Position numbers and translations under genes: made by a program. Of a stretch of 51,398 bases of DNA, positions 24,097 through 33,558 are shown one piece after another. Under the pieces are notes generated by a model. The model saw nothing but the letters and a program-made list of their open reading frames with translations. It made no database searches and was not told the DNA's origin. Every line of letters starts with the position of its first letter. Within the stretch, counting starts at the first letter, position 1. Source of the stretch: an uncultured Cytophaga sp. (GTDB taxonomy: Bacteria > Bacteroidota > Bacteroidia > Cytophagales > Cytophagaceae); NCBI RefSeq assembly GCF_937863595.1, contig NZ_CALMGQ010000063.1:1-51398 (forward strand). The letters run 5' to 3'.

Positions 24097-24127
24097 AAGC
24101 CTCACTATACTAGTGGGGCTTTTTTTT
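24097..24127 (+). terminator. Terminator of the dsbD operon
   Basis: A 10-bp stem (24097-24106 with 24112-24121, one G-T pair), 5-nt loop and a run of eight T. Confidence 0.88.
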
Positions 24128-24476
24128 GACTTAAGATTGAAACAAAGGGTAAGCAATTATGGCAATTTATTCTACCAATAAATTTAACGTTTACTAAGGT
24201 TGTACGGCGTTTTATGTGGAATGTGCTCATGTTTCATAATTCTTCTGATTCACTAAGGGAGTAATTTGGGAGCAAAATTTTCTATGCAAACAATTAAAGG
24301 ATTTGTTACTTCAATCCCATGGTTTTAAAATGCGAATTTAATATTCTCAAAAAAACTACTCGAAAAAATCAACATGTAGTATAAATAAGCTTGAAAAATT
24401 CTTTTTACGTTTTCCAACAATTAATTATATTGCATTACAATCTGATTATGAAAACAATTCGTTCATTATAATTACT
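24128..24476. other. Intergenic region without a recognised feature
   Basis: About 350 bp, AT-rich, with stops in all frames. No repeat shared with the rest of the window and no clear promoter apart from AT-rich sequence just before 24477. Confidence 0.5.
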
Positions 24477-26048
24477 ATGTCAAGAGTTAAGTCGAAAAGC
24501 CTATTTGATCTCATTCATTCCTTAAGTCCGAATGAAAAAAGACATTTTAAACTGAATCATACCAGCAGCGGAGATTTAGAAGATAAAAAGATGCTCTTAT
24601 TGTTTGATTATCTGAACAAACAAAAGGTTTTTAACGAAGAACGTATTTCCGAAGTCATACCCAGTATCAAGGCTTCACAGCTATCTAATTTGAAAGCATA
24701 TTTGTATGAGAAGATATTATTCTCTCTTAGACAATACAATCTTCCTAAAATATTAGACCTGCAAATCCGGGAGCAGATCGATTTTGCGCAACTTTTATTT
24801 GAGCGTCGGCTATATCAGCAAGGCAAAACATGTCTTAAAAAAGCACGACGATTATCTCAGGTACATGAAAATTTAGAGCTTACACTAGAAATTATTAAAC
24901 TTGAAAAAAGCATTTTGATGCTTACCATTGATGAGGATATTGAACAAACGGTTGATGCCATTATTGAGGACGTGCAAAAAATCAACGCACAGATTCACAA
25001 TGTCAACATGTTTTCCAACCTCAACATCAAATTAAATTCCTATTATACCCGTATTGGCTTTATTCGAGATGAAGAAGACTCCGTTCGAGTAAAAGAATAT
25101 TTTATCAGCCATTTGCCTGATTATAAAGAAGAAGATCTATCTGTTGGAGAAAAAATTACCTTGTATCTTTTATACATCGGTTATTACTACTTTTTACAAG
25201 ATTTTTCTAATGGACACCTGTATGCCAATCAGTTAGTGCATTTGTATGAGGAAAATCCGGACCGTATTAAGTTTTCCCCAGAAAATTATGTTAAAGCATT
25301 GAATAACTTAATGATAGCAGAATTTAAGTTGAATTACTTTAATGCTTTTGTCGAAAGTAAACACAAGCTTATTAACTTTACAAATGATAGTACTGTTTAT
25401 TTTAATGAAAGATTGAAAACCAGTTTATTAAAGTATTATTTTATACATGAATTGAACCTTTTCTTCCTTACAGGAGAGTTTCACGAAGGTGTTAAAAAGC
25501 TATTTGTAGAACGGAAAGAAGACATAGATGAATTGCTTAAAAAACTCGATACACACTCTGCTTTAATTTTAATGTATAAAATCGCATGCTTGTATTTTGG
25601 AGCCGGATTATACAACCATTGTTTGCGTTGGTTAAATAAAATTATCAATATTCCGAACGTAGATATTCGAGAAGACATCCATTGCTTTGCTCGGATAATC
25701 AATTTGATTTGTCATTATGAATTGGGCAATTTTGATGTGATTAAGTACTATATAATTTCCACCTATCGCTTCTTATGGAAACGAGACGATTTACGAATGT
25801 TTCAAAAATTCATTCTCAAATTTTTAAAAGATTTAAATGACGATGTGGATGTAACAGAATTGGTTGGCAGATTTAGCACCTTAAAAAATCAATTGGTCCC
25901 TATCGAAAATAGTGCCTATGAAAAAAGAGCATTTATCTATTTTGATATCATAGCCTGGCTAGAAAGTAAAATTGAAGGATCTAGTGTACAGATAGTAATA
26001 ATGAACAAGGCTAAAGCACGGGGGTTTTTCTTGAGTGCTGAAGAATAA
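24477..26048 (+). CDS. Large helical protein of unknown function
   Basis: 523 aa, no signal peptide or membrane segment. Almost entirely helical, with Leu/Tyr/Phe-rich pairs of helices (for example FAQLLFERRLYQQGKTCLKK, YLLYIGYYYFLQDFSNGH) that look like degenerate TPR or alpha-solenoid repeats along the whole length. The start SLFDLIHSLSPNEKRHFKL is of a kind seen in Bacteroidota-specific hypothetical proteins. Possibly a scaffold or regulator; no catalytic motif. It stands alone. Confidence 0.7.
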   Translation: MSRVKSKSLFDLIHSLSPNEKRHFKLNHTSSGDLEDKKMLLLFDYLNKQKVFNEERISEVIPSIKASQLSNLKAYLYEKILFSLRQYNLPKILDLQIREQIDFAQLLFERRLYQQGKTCLKKARRLSQVHENLELTLEIIKLEKSILMLTIDEDIEQTVDAIIEDVQKINAQIHNVNMFSNLNIKLNSYYTRIGFIRDEEDSVRVKEYFISHLPDYKEEDLSVGEKITLYLLYIGYYYFLQDFSNGHLYANQLVHLYEENPDRIKFSPENYVKALNNLMIAEFKLNYFNAFVESKHKLINFTNDSTVYFNERLKTSLLKYYFIHELNLFFLTGEFHEGVKKLFVERKEDIDELLKKLDTHSALILMYKIACLYFGAGLYNHCLRWLNKIINIPNVDIREDIHCFARIINLICHYELGNFDVIKYYIISTYRFLWKRDDLRMFQKFILKFLKDLNDDVDVTELVGRFSTLKNQLVPIENSAYEKRAFIYFDIIAWLESKIEGSSVQIVIMNKAKARGFFLSAEE

Positions 26049-26215
26049 AATTTAAACGTATTCACTATTAGGGAAATGTGGGTACAAACGTAATCCATTT
26101 AAAGATGTGATTATTCTGGATTATACCAATTTATTATAATTTTATTTCAAATTTATAGTAGTTGAATCAATCCACAATAAATAAAAAATATGTAAATTAT
26201 ATGTTATTCAGAAAC

Positions 26216-26626
26216 TTAACTTAATTTATCAAAAAATGATTCTTCATCCTCACTTAAAGGTAATATCACTTTTTTAGTAGTTTTGGCTTTTTTAACTTCA
26301 GGCTGGGCTAATCCTCTACCATATTTTTCCAGAGATTTAAGAGCAGGCATTATTTCAAGCGCTTTTTGCGTTAATTTATAATCAATTTTTGGTGGTGTTG
26401 CTTCAGTAACAATACGTTCAACAAAATTATTTTCCTCTAATTCTTTTAATTGCAAGCTCAACATTCGATCTGTAATTGCTGGGATATTTTTTCGTAAATC
26501 AGAGAACCGTAAAGGTTTATCCATTAAGTTCCAAATAATAATAAATTTCCACTTACCATAGAGAACTTCATTCAATACATCAAGACCAGACTTGAACCAT
26601 TTGTTATTAAATTTAATATCACTCAT
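26216..26626 (-). CDS. HxlR-family winged-helix regulator
   Basis: 136 aa. Core of the family: VLNEVLYGKWKFIIIWNLMD, RFSDLRKNIPAITDRMLSLQ, LKELEENNFVERIV, then the wing PPKIDYKLT and the dimer helix ALEIMPALKSLEKYG. The Cys usually found just before the GKW motif in redox- or aldehyde-sensing members is absent. An extra charged tail (VILPLSEDEESFFDKLS) extends past the usual end. The target gene is not evident; both neighbours are unrelated. Confidence 0.88.
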   Translation of the reverse strand: MSDIKFNNKWFKSGLDVLNEVLYGKWKFIIIWNLMDKPLRFSDLRKNIPAITDRMLSLQLKELEENNFVERIVTEATPPKIDYKLTQKALEIMPALKSLEKYGRGLAQPEVKKAKTTKKVILPLSEDEESFFDKLS

Positions 26627-26702
26627 ATATTTAAGTTATTATATATTTATATGTAAATATAAAAAGAATAGTTAAAATTACAATTCTAATTTTAGAATGG
26701 GC

Positions 26703-26734
26703 AAAAAAAAACCTGTACTATATGTACAGGTTTT
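26703..26734 (-). terminator. Terminator of the small membrane protein gene
   Basis: A perfect 11-bp stem (26708-26718 with 26724-26734), 5-nt loop; leftward it ends in a T run (complement of 26703-26710). Confidence 0.85.
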
Positions 26735-26759
26735 AATAAATAAAATTTTTGATTAAGAA

Positions 26760-26978
26760 TTAATAAGGGCAAGTATAGCTGTTTGGTGCAACTACAATAT
26801 ATTGACCAAGCAAAATCATGAATCCAGCGACAACAATAATTGCTGCAAACATCACTTCTTTTGATTTAATAATTGCTCCATTAGAATCTTTCATAATTTT
26901 TGTATTTGAAAGCATGTAGCCACTGAAGTTTCCAATGATAAAACCTACTACGATTAATATTGTTCCTATTGCACCCAT
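26760..26978 (-). CDS. Small two-span membrane protein
   Basis: 72 aa with two hydrophobic segments (about 2-24 and 42-64) joined by a polar loop (NTKIMKDSNGAIIKSKEV). Family not recognised. It has its own terminator 26 bp downstream, which supports a real gene despite its size. Glycine-rich first helix (GAIGTILIVVGFIIGNFSG) suggests close packing. Confidence 0.65.
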   Translation of the reverse strand: MGAIGTILIVVGFIIGNFSGYMLSNTKIMKDSNGAIIKSKEVMFAAIIVVAGFMILLGQYIVVAPNSYTCPY

Positions 26979-27177
26979 GATATATAGTTTAATGATTGAT
27001 TACTTATTCGTCGTTTTATAATTTATAATAAAACGATTAAAGCAAAAATAATAGATACAAATGAAATCATCCTTATCTTTTCCGTAATAATTTAAGAAAT
27101 TCGGACAAAAAGGGTAAAATAAATTCATTCCAAATTGTATATCTTCTCAATCTGCTGTGCATTCACAAATTATTAAG

Positions 27178-27185
27178 TAAATTTG
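27178..27185 (+). promoter_or_regulatory. -7 box before the DUF6089-like gene
   Basis: TAAATTTG, perfect TAnnTTTG, 26 nt before the GTG at 27212. No clear -33 box. Confidence 0.45.
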
Positions 27186-27211
27186 ACTATAAACCTAAAA
27201 AATTATTTTCT

Positions 27212-28171
27212 GTGAGAAAGTTCATAACAGTACTATCTATTTTTATTTTAACGTTATCTGTTTCATTTGCACAATTTAAGAGACAACGCGAGTATTCGGG
27301 ATTTTTCGATACATATTATTATAGAGGTCCAATTACGTTTACCTTAGGTGGCGCTTTGACTACATATAGAGGCGACTTAACCGATGGTTTAGGTTTGAAA
27401 GGACTTAGTTATGGATTTTCAGCTGGTGCAAATTACAAGGTTTGGCCACATATGGTTTTTGGGGCTGAGTTTACGTATATGAATTTGCAATCAACTGACT
27501 TTAATACTACTAGAAATTTATCTTTCAAAACAACAGGTTATGAATTTCAGATTTATGGTCGATTGTATTTGATTGATGAAATTGTGCGCGTAGCACCTGA
27601 TAGAAAAAAAGAATCGCAGTATACATTTTGTAAGCCTTATATTCATTATGGTATAGGTGCATTAATGTTTTCGCCAACCTTAAATTATAACAATCCGTCT
27701 GCACCGATTCCATCCATTCCAGGTGGCAGTTCAATTGCAATGGTTATTCCTGCTGGTCTAGGTTTGCAATTTACAATCACGCAACGTTCTTCCTTATGTG
27801 TGGAATATGTATATCGTTTTACAACGACAGATTATTTGGACAACCTAACATTTCCTGGTTCCAAAAAAGATGGCTATGGTTTGATGCAAGCGAAGTTCCA
27901 ATTTGCACCAACAGCACCAAAACGCAGAAAGAAATATTCTTTACCCCCACCGGCACAATATGATGGTGCAAAGGGAACCGAAACGTGGAAAACTCGTAAA
28001 CAACAAAATCAAAACAGTAGACCTCAGAAAGAGGAGTATCAACTTCCGGATCAATATCAAAATCAAGATGGAGAAAATCAAGGAGATGAAAATCAAAATC
28101 TAGATGAACAAAATCCGGACGATCAAAATCAACAAGAACAACCAATTGAAGAAGAGGTGGCTCCAGAATAA
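27212..28171 (+). CDS. DUF6089-like outer-membrane beta-barrel protein
   Basis: 319 aa from a GTG start; this start gives an intact signal peptide (RKFITVLSIFILTLSVSFAQ). The mature part (about 25-235) alternates Gly/aromatic strands typical of small outer-membrane barrels (ITFTLGGALTTYRGDLTDGL, YHYGIGALMFSPTLNYNN in outline, SSLCVEYVYRFTTTDYLDN), like DUF6089/PorT-type proteins. The last 60 residues are a low-complexity Gln/Asn/Glu/Asp tail with repeated D-Q-N and E-N-Q units, probably disordered. Possibly co-transcribed with the FMN protein 44 bp downstream. Confidence 0.78.
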   Translation: MRKFITVLSIFILTLSVSFAQFKRQREYSGFFDTYYYRGPITFTLGGALTTYRGDLTDGLGLKGLSYGFSAGANYKVWPHMVFGAEFTYMNLQSTDFNTTRNLSFKTTGYEFQIYGRLYLIDEIVRVAPDRKKESQYTFCKPYIHYGIGALMFSPTLNYNNPSAPIPSIPGGSSIAMVIPAGLGLQFTITQRSSLCVEYVYRFTTTDYLDNLTFPGSKKDGYGLMQAKFQFAPTAPKRRKKYSLPPPAQYDGAKGTETWKTRKQQNQNSRPQKEEYQLPDQYQNQDGENQGDENQNLDEQNPDDQNQQEQPIEEEVAPE

Positions 28172-28215
28172 AACCAAGATTACTGCGTAAACTGGGTTGA
28201 AAATTTATTTTAGAC

Positions 28216-29790
28216 ATGAAAGAGACAATTGATTTCCTTGCTGAGATGCCTTGGTGGGTGTATGCTTTAATCATTCTGGGTATTATAACTATTAAAGATA
28301 TTTTCTTTAATAGACATCATACCATCAAGCATAACTTTCCTATTGTAGGACACTTTAGATACTTATTAGAAAAAATCGGTCCAGAGTTACGTCAATATAT
28401 TGTAGCTAATAACAGAGAAGAACTTCCTTTTAATAGAAGGCAACGTTCTTGGATTTATGCATCATCAAAACAAGAAAATAATTATCAAGGGTTTGGTACC
28501 GATCAGGATCAAAATAGCCCTGGTTTTGTGTTTATAAAACCTTCCATGTTTTCCTATGCGGTTAAGGAAGGGCATCCCAATAAAAAACAACCCGATTTTG
28601 TGCCTTGTGCAAAGGTGATGGGTGCGTATAATAAAAGAAGAAAGCCGTATCGTCCCCAATCTATAATTAATATATCGGGAATGAGTTATGGTTCTTTGTC
28701 TGCGAAAGCTGTAGAATCATTAAATAAGGGAGCATTAAAAGCAGGCGCGTATCAAAATACCGGAGAAGGTTCTTTGGCTCCGCATCACAAACATGGCGGA
28801 GATATTATGTTCCATTTTGGGACCGGTTATTTTGGTGTACGAGATGAACATGGGAATTTTTCTATGGCTAAAATGAAAGCCTTGGTGGAAGCGAATCCGT
28901 GTATAAAAGCAATTGATTTAAAACTTTCTCAAGGTGCAAAACCTGGGAAAGGAGGGGTTTTACCTGCATCTAAAATTACGAAAGAGATTGCAGAGATTAG
29001 AGGAGTGCCTATGGGAGTGGATGTAATATCTCCTGCCTATCACAGCGCATTTTCCAATGTTGAAGAGATGATGGAATTCATCGAAAAAATTGCTGCTGAA
29101 ACGGGTCTTCCCGTTGGCTTTAAATCTGCAGTAGGTAAGATGGAAATGTGGGTTGAATTAGCAGACAGAATGCTAGAGAAAGGATATGGCCCAGACTTTA
29201 TTACCATTGACGGCGGTGAAGGTGGTACTGGTGCGGCACCTCCCGCTTTTGCAGATCACGTTTCGTTGCCATTTGTATACGCGTTTAGCAACGTATATAA
29301 AATATTTGCTGAGAGAGGATTAACCGATCGTATTGTTTTTGCTGCATCTGGTAAATTAGGTTTTCCGGAAAGTGCCTTGATGGCATTTTCCTTAGGTGCT
29401 GATGTGATACATGTTGCACGTGAAGCGATGATGTCTATTGGTTGTATACAAGCACAGATTTGCCATACCAATAAATGTCCTTCTGGAGTCGCTACTCAAA
29501 ATAAGTGGTTACAAGGTGGAATTGATATTCCACTAAAATCGGATCGTTTATTCCATTATGTTAAAAATTTGAGAAAGGAAATTTTAGAAATTACCCATGC
29601 CTGTGGGTACGAACATCCATCTCAAATGACAATGAATGACATAGATATCAGTATGGGTGATAATAATCTAACCATGCCTTTAGTTGATGCGTATAAGTAT
29701 AAGAAAGTTCCCGTTCCGTTTGAATCTATGGAGCAACTGCAAGCGTGCCCTTATTTAGGTAAAGCAGAACCAACTAAAATATTTGATTAG
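28216..29790 (+). CDS. Membrane-anchored FMN-binding glutamate synthase-like protein
   Basis: 524 aa. An N-terminal membrane segment (about 13-31, MPWWVYALIILGIITIKDIF) is followed by the FMN-binding synthase barrel: NISGMSYGSLSAKAVESLNK, DLKLSQGAKPGKGG, ITIDGGEGGTGAAPPAFADH. The 3Fe-4S ligands C-x5-C-x4-C are kept (CIQAQICHTNKCPSGVATQ). The glutaminase domain and the rest of GltB are absent. Such stand-alone proteins may be ammonia-dependent or have another amino-acid or FMN-linked redox role. The true reaction is not known. Confidence 0.85.
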   Translation: MKETIDFLAEMPWWVYALIILGIITIKDIFFNRHHTIKHNFPIVGHFRYLLEKIGPELRQYIVANNREELPFNRRQRSWIYASSKQENNYQGFGTDQDQNSPGFVFIKPSMFSYAVKEGHPNKKQPDFVPCAKVMGAYNKRRKPYRPQSIINISGMSYGSLSAKAVESLNKGALKAGAYQNTGEGSLAPHHKHGGDIMFHFGTGYFGVRDEHGNFSMAKMKALVEANPCIKAIDLKLSQGAKPGKGGVLPASKITKEIAEIRGVPMGVDVISPAYHSAFSNVEEMMEFIEKIAAETGLPVGFKSAVGKMEMWVELADRMLEKGYGPDFITIDGGEGGTGAAPPAFADHVSLPFVYAFSNVYKIFAERGLTDRIVFAASGKLGFPESALMAFSLGADVIHVAREAMMSIGCIQAQICHTNKCPSGVATQNKWLQGGIDIPLKSDRLFHYVKNLRKEILEITHACGYEHPSQMTMNDIDISMGDNNLTMPLVDAYKYKKVPVPFESMEQLQACPYLGKAEPTKIFD

Positions 29791-29797
29791 TATACAG

Positions 29798-29832
29798 AAT
29801 AGGTTTCATTCTGTATTAGAATGAAACCTATT
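29798..29832 (+). terminator. Hairpin after the FMN protein gene
   Basis: A perfect 15-bp stem (29798-29812 with 29818-29832), 5-nt loop. The downstream sequence has few T, so termination may be weak; the histidine kinase starts 12 bp later. Confidence 0.7.
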
Positions 29833-29843
29833 ATATCCATACA

Positions 29844-31799
29844 ATGAGAATACGTACATTACTTTTATATTTTATTTTTTCAAGTGTTGTAATTCATGGT
29901 TATTCAAACCCGATTGTTTTAACAGATACCACCGAACGATTTGATTGGGATAAGGGATATTGTAACATATATATAAATTCACTTCAATCTAAATCATTCT
30001 CTCAAATCAAAGAACTTTCGAATGAGGGGAAATTTAAACCAACCAAAACCGATGCACCTCGCTTGCAATCTTTTAATAAGGAGATGTGGGCACGTGTGGA
30101 TGTTGAATATACTGGTAAAAAACCAAAAGAGTTTTTAATTGAACTGTACGATTTCCATATTGATCTTTACGACTTATATGTGCTGGTAGGAGATTCTGTC
30201 TGTTTACATACCGTTGGCGGGGATTCTTTTCCGTTTGATCATCGGAAAATTAAACATAAAAATTACCTACACGAAATTCGTTTTCAACCAAATACAGCAT
30301 ATACCATTTTTGTTCGAATACAAAGTAAGCAATCTGTTTCTGTCTTTGGATCTATACGTACTTATGCTGATGTGGTGTATTATTCGGATAAAGAATATAT
30401 GCTCTTATCCATTTTTTATGGTTTCTTATTGTTGATGTCACTCTATTGTATAATTATTTCAGTTGTTACGTTACAAAAAACATATTTATATTTTGCCGTA
30501 AATATATTGAGTGTTGCCTTATATAGTTTATCCAATGATGGATTGGGCTATCAATATATTTGGTACGATCATGTAGTTTTAAATGAATTTGTTCAGAGTT
30601 TTTCAATTGCATTGTTCTCTGTAACTTCATTATTATATGCTGCTTCTTTTTTAAAACTCCCATTCTTTTCAAAAAATTATTGTAGAACTGTTTGGATACT
30701 TTTAACACTTCGGATTGCTCTTTATGTTTTTGGTTTTATTTTTTATGGCCCATTACTATATATGTATCAAATAGACATTCTTATATTGATATTTATATTC
30801 TTTATTGCTGTCTATAGCTTTTCTAAAAACTACTTACCTGCACGATTTTTTATTATTGCGTATACACTTTTGTTTGTAGGTTTTACAATACATATTTTAA
30901 TGGTATTGGGTTATATTAATAATACTTTATTTGCTGTATATGCATTAAATTTTGGAACCATTTTTCAGTTGTTTATTTTTTCTTTTGCATTGGCAGATCA
31001 AGTAAGGATCGTGATTAGTGAAAACCGAGTTAGCCAATTTAAATTAATCAGTCAATTAAAAGAAAATGATTTATTAAAAGACAAGCTTACCAAAGAATTA
31101 GAAGATAAAGTTAGAGAGCGTACCAAAGAATTGGAATTTAAGAATCAACAGCTCGATGCCTTTGTATATAAGGCTTCGCATGATATAAAGGGACCATTAA
31201 AATCAATTATAGGGTTGGCAAGATTAGGTATTTTGGATATAGATGATTTAGAAGCGCGAGAATATTTTCATCACATCGAAAAAAGCTCTACCCGCTTAGA
31301 TACCCTTGTTGCAGATCTATTACAGGTTTCAAAGATCAATAATAATGTTATTCAACAAACGCAAATTGATTTTCAGGAAATTATTGAAGAAGTACAATTT
31401 AGCTTAAATAATATCGTAGATTTTGAGACGTTTAAAATAGAAATTAATGTTACTCAAGATCGTGACTTTTATTCGGATCGGAACATGGTCTATTCTATTT
31501 TTCAAAATTTAATAGAAAATGCATTCACATATAGAGATAGAGAAAAGGGGAATTCATTTATTAAAATTCGAATTGAAATTGATAAACAAAAAACGGTTTT
31601 TGAATTTGTAGATAATGGTATAGGGATCAATAAAGATTTAAAAGACAAAGTATTTGATATGTTTTATAGGGCAAGTGACATTTCAGGGGGATCGGGTTTG
31701 GGCTTATATTTGGTAAAAATGGCGGTAAATAAAATTGGTGGTAGAATTAATGTGGAGTCAAAAATGAAAAAAGGAACCACCTTTACTATAGTTATCTAA
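29844..31799 (+). CDS. Sensor histidine kinase with 7TMR-DISM input
   Basis: 651 aa. Signal peptide (about 1-21); periplasmic 7TMR-DISMED2-type beta domain (about 25-175); seven membrane segments (about 185-385); a coiled coil (ENDLLKDKLTKELEDKVRER); then a HisKA domain with phospho-acceptor H446 in VYKASHDIKGPLKS and an HATPase domain with N box FQNLIENAFTYRD, G1 DNGIGI and G2 GGSGLGLYLVK. All kinase motifs are present. No response regulator gene is adjacent, so the partner is unknown. The signal sensed is probably an extracellular carbohydrate or similar ligand, by analogy with the family. Confidence 0.9.
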   Translation: MRIRTLLLYFIFSSVVIHGYSNPIVLTDTTERFDWDKGYCNIYINSLQSKSFSQIKELSNEGKFKPTKTDAPRLQSFNKEMWARVDVEYTGKKPKEFLIELYDFHIDLYDLYVLVGDSVCLHTVGGDSFPFDHRKIKHKNYLHEIRFQPNTAYTIFVRIQSKQSVSVFGSIRTYADVVYYSDKEYMLLSIFYGFLLLMSLYCIIISVVTLQKTYLYFAVNILSVALYSLSNDGLGYQYIWYDHVVLNEFVQSFSIALFSVTSLLYAASFLKLPFFSKNYCRTVWILLTLRIALYVFGFIFYGPLLYMYQIDILILIFIFFIAVYSFSKNYLPARFFIIAYTLLFVGFTIHILMVLGYINNTLFAVYALNFGTIFQLFIFSFALADQVRIVISENRVSQFKLISQLKENDLLKDKLTKELEDKVRERTKELEFKNQQLDAFVYKASHDIKGPLKSIIGLARLGILDIDDLEAREYFHHIEKSSTRLDTLVADLLQVSKINNNVIQQTQIDFQEIIEEVQFSLNNIVDFETFKIEINVTQDRDFYSDRNMVYSIFQNLIENAFTYRDREKGNSFIKIRIEIDKQKTVFEFVDNGIGINKDLKDKVFDMFYRASDISGGSGLGLYLVKMAVNKIGGRINVESKMKKGTTFTIVI

Positions 31800-31860
31800 A
31801 CTATAATTTTTATCTTTATTAAATAATTCAGATTAGTATTTACTTATAACGAATAATCCT

Positions 31861-32505
31861 GTGAATCAACGTATTTCTCTACTTATAAATGGCGTATTGG
31901 CCATTGCGGTTATTATTTTATTTATTCTTCATTTTCAAGGTCAAAAAGCTCAAGTTGCAAATGTTGCAGTTGGAGATTCTACAATAATTGTAGAAGACGA
32001 TTTAGTTATTGATAGTTTGCCAAATTTGGGATCTAATAATGGTGCTATTGCCTTTATTGATTTTGAAGAACTAACAAAGAAATATCAATTTTATAAAGAT
32101 GGAATCTCAAATCTTGAAAATGATTTTAAAAGAAAAGAGACTGAATTTGCTAAAAAACAAAAAACCTACGAAGAAAATGTGGGTCGCTACCAACAGTTGG
32201 CTCAAAGCTTAGCTCCAGAAGTTAGAGAAAAGAGAGAAAAAGATTTGATGCAAGAAGAGCAAACGTTGTTGGAGTTAAGAGATCGTTTGCGTAGTGATTT
32301 AGCGGATAAGGAAGAGAACTTCAACAAAAACTTTCTGAAAAAATTAGATGAGTATTTAAAAGTATTAAGTAAAGAAAAAAATTATTCTTACGTGTTTACC
32401 TACGTTAAAGGAAACCCCGCAACTATTGTGTATGCGAAAGATACCTTAAATATTTCAAGTCAAGTAATTGAAGCCTTGAACCAACAATACAAAAATAAAA
32501 AGTAA
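31861..32505 (+). CDS. OmpH/Skp-family periplasmic chaperone-like protein
   Basis: 214 aa from a GTG at 31861. An N-terminal membrane anchor or uncleaved signal (about 5-24, LLINGVLAIAVIILFILHF), then a conserved GAIAFIDFEELTKKYQFYKD start of the OmpH domain and a long coiled coil (about 80-165), ending YSYVFTYVKGNPATIVYAKD. Skp/OmpH proteins hold unfolded outer-membrane proteins. The anchored form is common in Bacteroidota. A strong terminator follows. Confidence 0.82.
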   Translation: MNQRISLLINGVLAIAVIILFILHFQGQKAQVANVAVGDSTIIVEDDLVIDSLPNLGSNNGAIAFIDFEELTKKYQFYKDGISNLENDFKRKETEFAKKQKTYEENVGRYQQLAQSLAPEVREKREKDLMQEEQTLLELRDRLRSDLADKEENFNKNFLKKLDEYLKVLSKEKNYSYVFTYVKGNPATIVYAKDTLNISSQVIEALNQQYKNKK

Positions 32506-32524
32506 ATCAATTTTAATTAAAATT

Positions 32525-32573
32525 GGTATTAATAAAAAATGCGACTTTTATAGTCGCATTTTTTATTAATACC
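32525..32573. terminator. Bidirectional terminator between Skp-like and peroxiredoxin genes
   Basis: A perfect 22-bp stem (32525-32546 with 32552-32573), 5-nt loop, with an A6 tract in one arm and T6 in the other. It lies between two convergent genes. Confidence 0.92.
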
Positions 32574-32583
32574 AAGGCTGAAC

Positions 32584-33219
32584 TTATTTGTTCGGCTGCG
32601 GCGTCATACGTAAGTATGGCTTAATACGCGTGTGTCCTTTCGGGAATTTTGCAGGGATGTCTTCATCCTTAATTGCAGGAGAAATAACTACATCTTCGCC
32701 TTCTTTCCAGTTGGCAGGAGTAGCTACACTGTAATTAGCCGTCAATTGAAGTGAATCAATAACACGTAAAATTTCATCAAAATTTCTACCTGTAGAAGCA
32801 GGATACGTAATGATTAATTTTATTTTTTTATCATTTCCAATTACAAACAGCGAACGAACTGTTAAGGTTGCACTTGCATTTGGGTGAATCATATCATACA
32901 ATTCAGATACTTTTTTATCTTCATCCGCTATGATTGGGAAATTAACAGTTGTATGTTGTGTTTCGTTAATGTCCTTTATCCAACCTTTGTGAGACTCTAC
33001 TCCGTCAACACTTAGTGCGGCAACTTTGACGTTACGTTTTTCAAATTCTTTTTGAAGTTTTGCAGTAGCGCCAAGCTCTGTTGTACAAACAGGTGTATAA
33101 TCTGCTGGATGTGAAAATAAAACACCCCAACTATCACCTAACCATGAATGGAAAGAAATTGGTCCCTCTGAAGTTTCTGCTTTGAAATCTGGAGCAATAT
33201 CGCCTAATCTTAAACTCAT
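32584..33219 (-). CDS. 1-Cys peroxiredoxin (Prx6 type)
   Basis: 211 aa. The peroxidatic Cys45 lies in SHPADYTPVCTTELG; it is the only cysteine in the protein, so there is no resolving Cys and the external thiol must reduce it. The long C-terminal extension (YSVATPANWKEGEDVVISPA and a basic RIKPYLR end) is typical of the Prx6 class. It reduces H2O2 and organic hydroperoxides. A minus-strand TAATTTTG (33300-33307) is a possible -7 box, and a 15-bp direct repeat lies in the leader. Confidence 0.93.
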   Translation of the reverse strand: MSLRLGDIAPDFKAETSEGPISFHSWLGDSWGVLFSHPADYTPVCTTELGATAKLQKEFEKRNVKVAALSVDGVESHKGWIKDINETQHTTVNFPIIADEDKKVSELYDMIHPNASATLTVRSLFVIGNDKKIKLIITYPASTGRNFDEILRVIDSLQLTANYSVATPANWKEGEDVVISPAIKDEDIPAKFPKGHTRIKPYLRMTPQPNK

Positions 33220-33259
33220 AATAGTACGGATTTTTAAACGGTTAAACTTATGTATATGT

Positions 33260-33315
33260 AAAATTATATTCTGAATATAGCAATTTTTATTAATTAAAAC
33301 AAAATTATATTCTGA
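33260..33315 (-). promoter_or_regulatory. Direct repeats upstream of the peroxiredoxin gene
   Basis: AAAATTATATTCTGA occurs at 33260-33274 and again at 33301-33315, centres 41 bp apart (about four helical turns). The second copy overlaps the candidate -7 box. Possible binding site of a stress regulator. Confidence 0.45.
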
Positions 33316-33351
33316 TTAGTAACAATTCTGTATTCTTAAAGGTTCACCTTC

Positions 33352-33558
33352 TTATTCTTTTTTCTTTTGGATGTAATTCTTATACACGAGGTATCCAAAA
33401 TATACCAAACTCATAAAAACCAACACATTCACCATAAAACTAAAACTACGTTGAAACCCTGCATAGGCAGAATTATTCGTAATCTGAATTTTAATAAAGA
33501 ATAAGGTTGACAGTATCAGAACAATAAATCCGAAGTTATTTAGGATATCTTTTTTCAT
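33352..33558 (-). CDS. Small two-span membrane protein
   Basis: 68 aa; two hydrophobic segments (about 8-24 and 38-60), ending in KNYIQKKKE. Family not recognised. Its start overlaps the preceding 92-aa gene by 4 bp (ATGA), which supports both as real and translationally coupled. Confidence 0.68.
   Translation of the reverse strand: MKKDILNNFGFIVLILSTLFFIKIQITNNSAYAGFQRSFSFMVNVLVFMSLVYFGYLVYKNYIQKKKE

Noticed and set aside
29844..31799. Two-component pair around the 7TMR-DISM kinase
   Set aside because: No response regulator or receiver domain is encoded in the flanking genes; the kinase is an orphan in this window.
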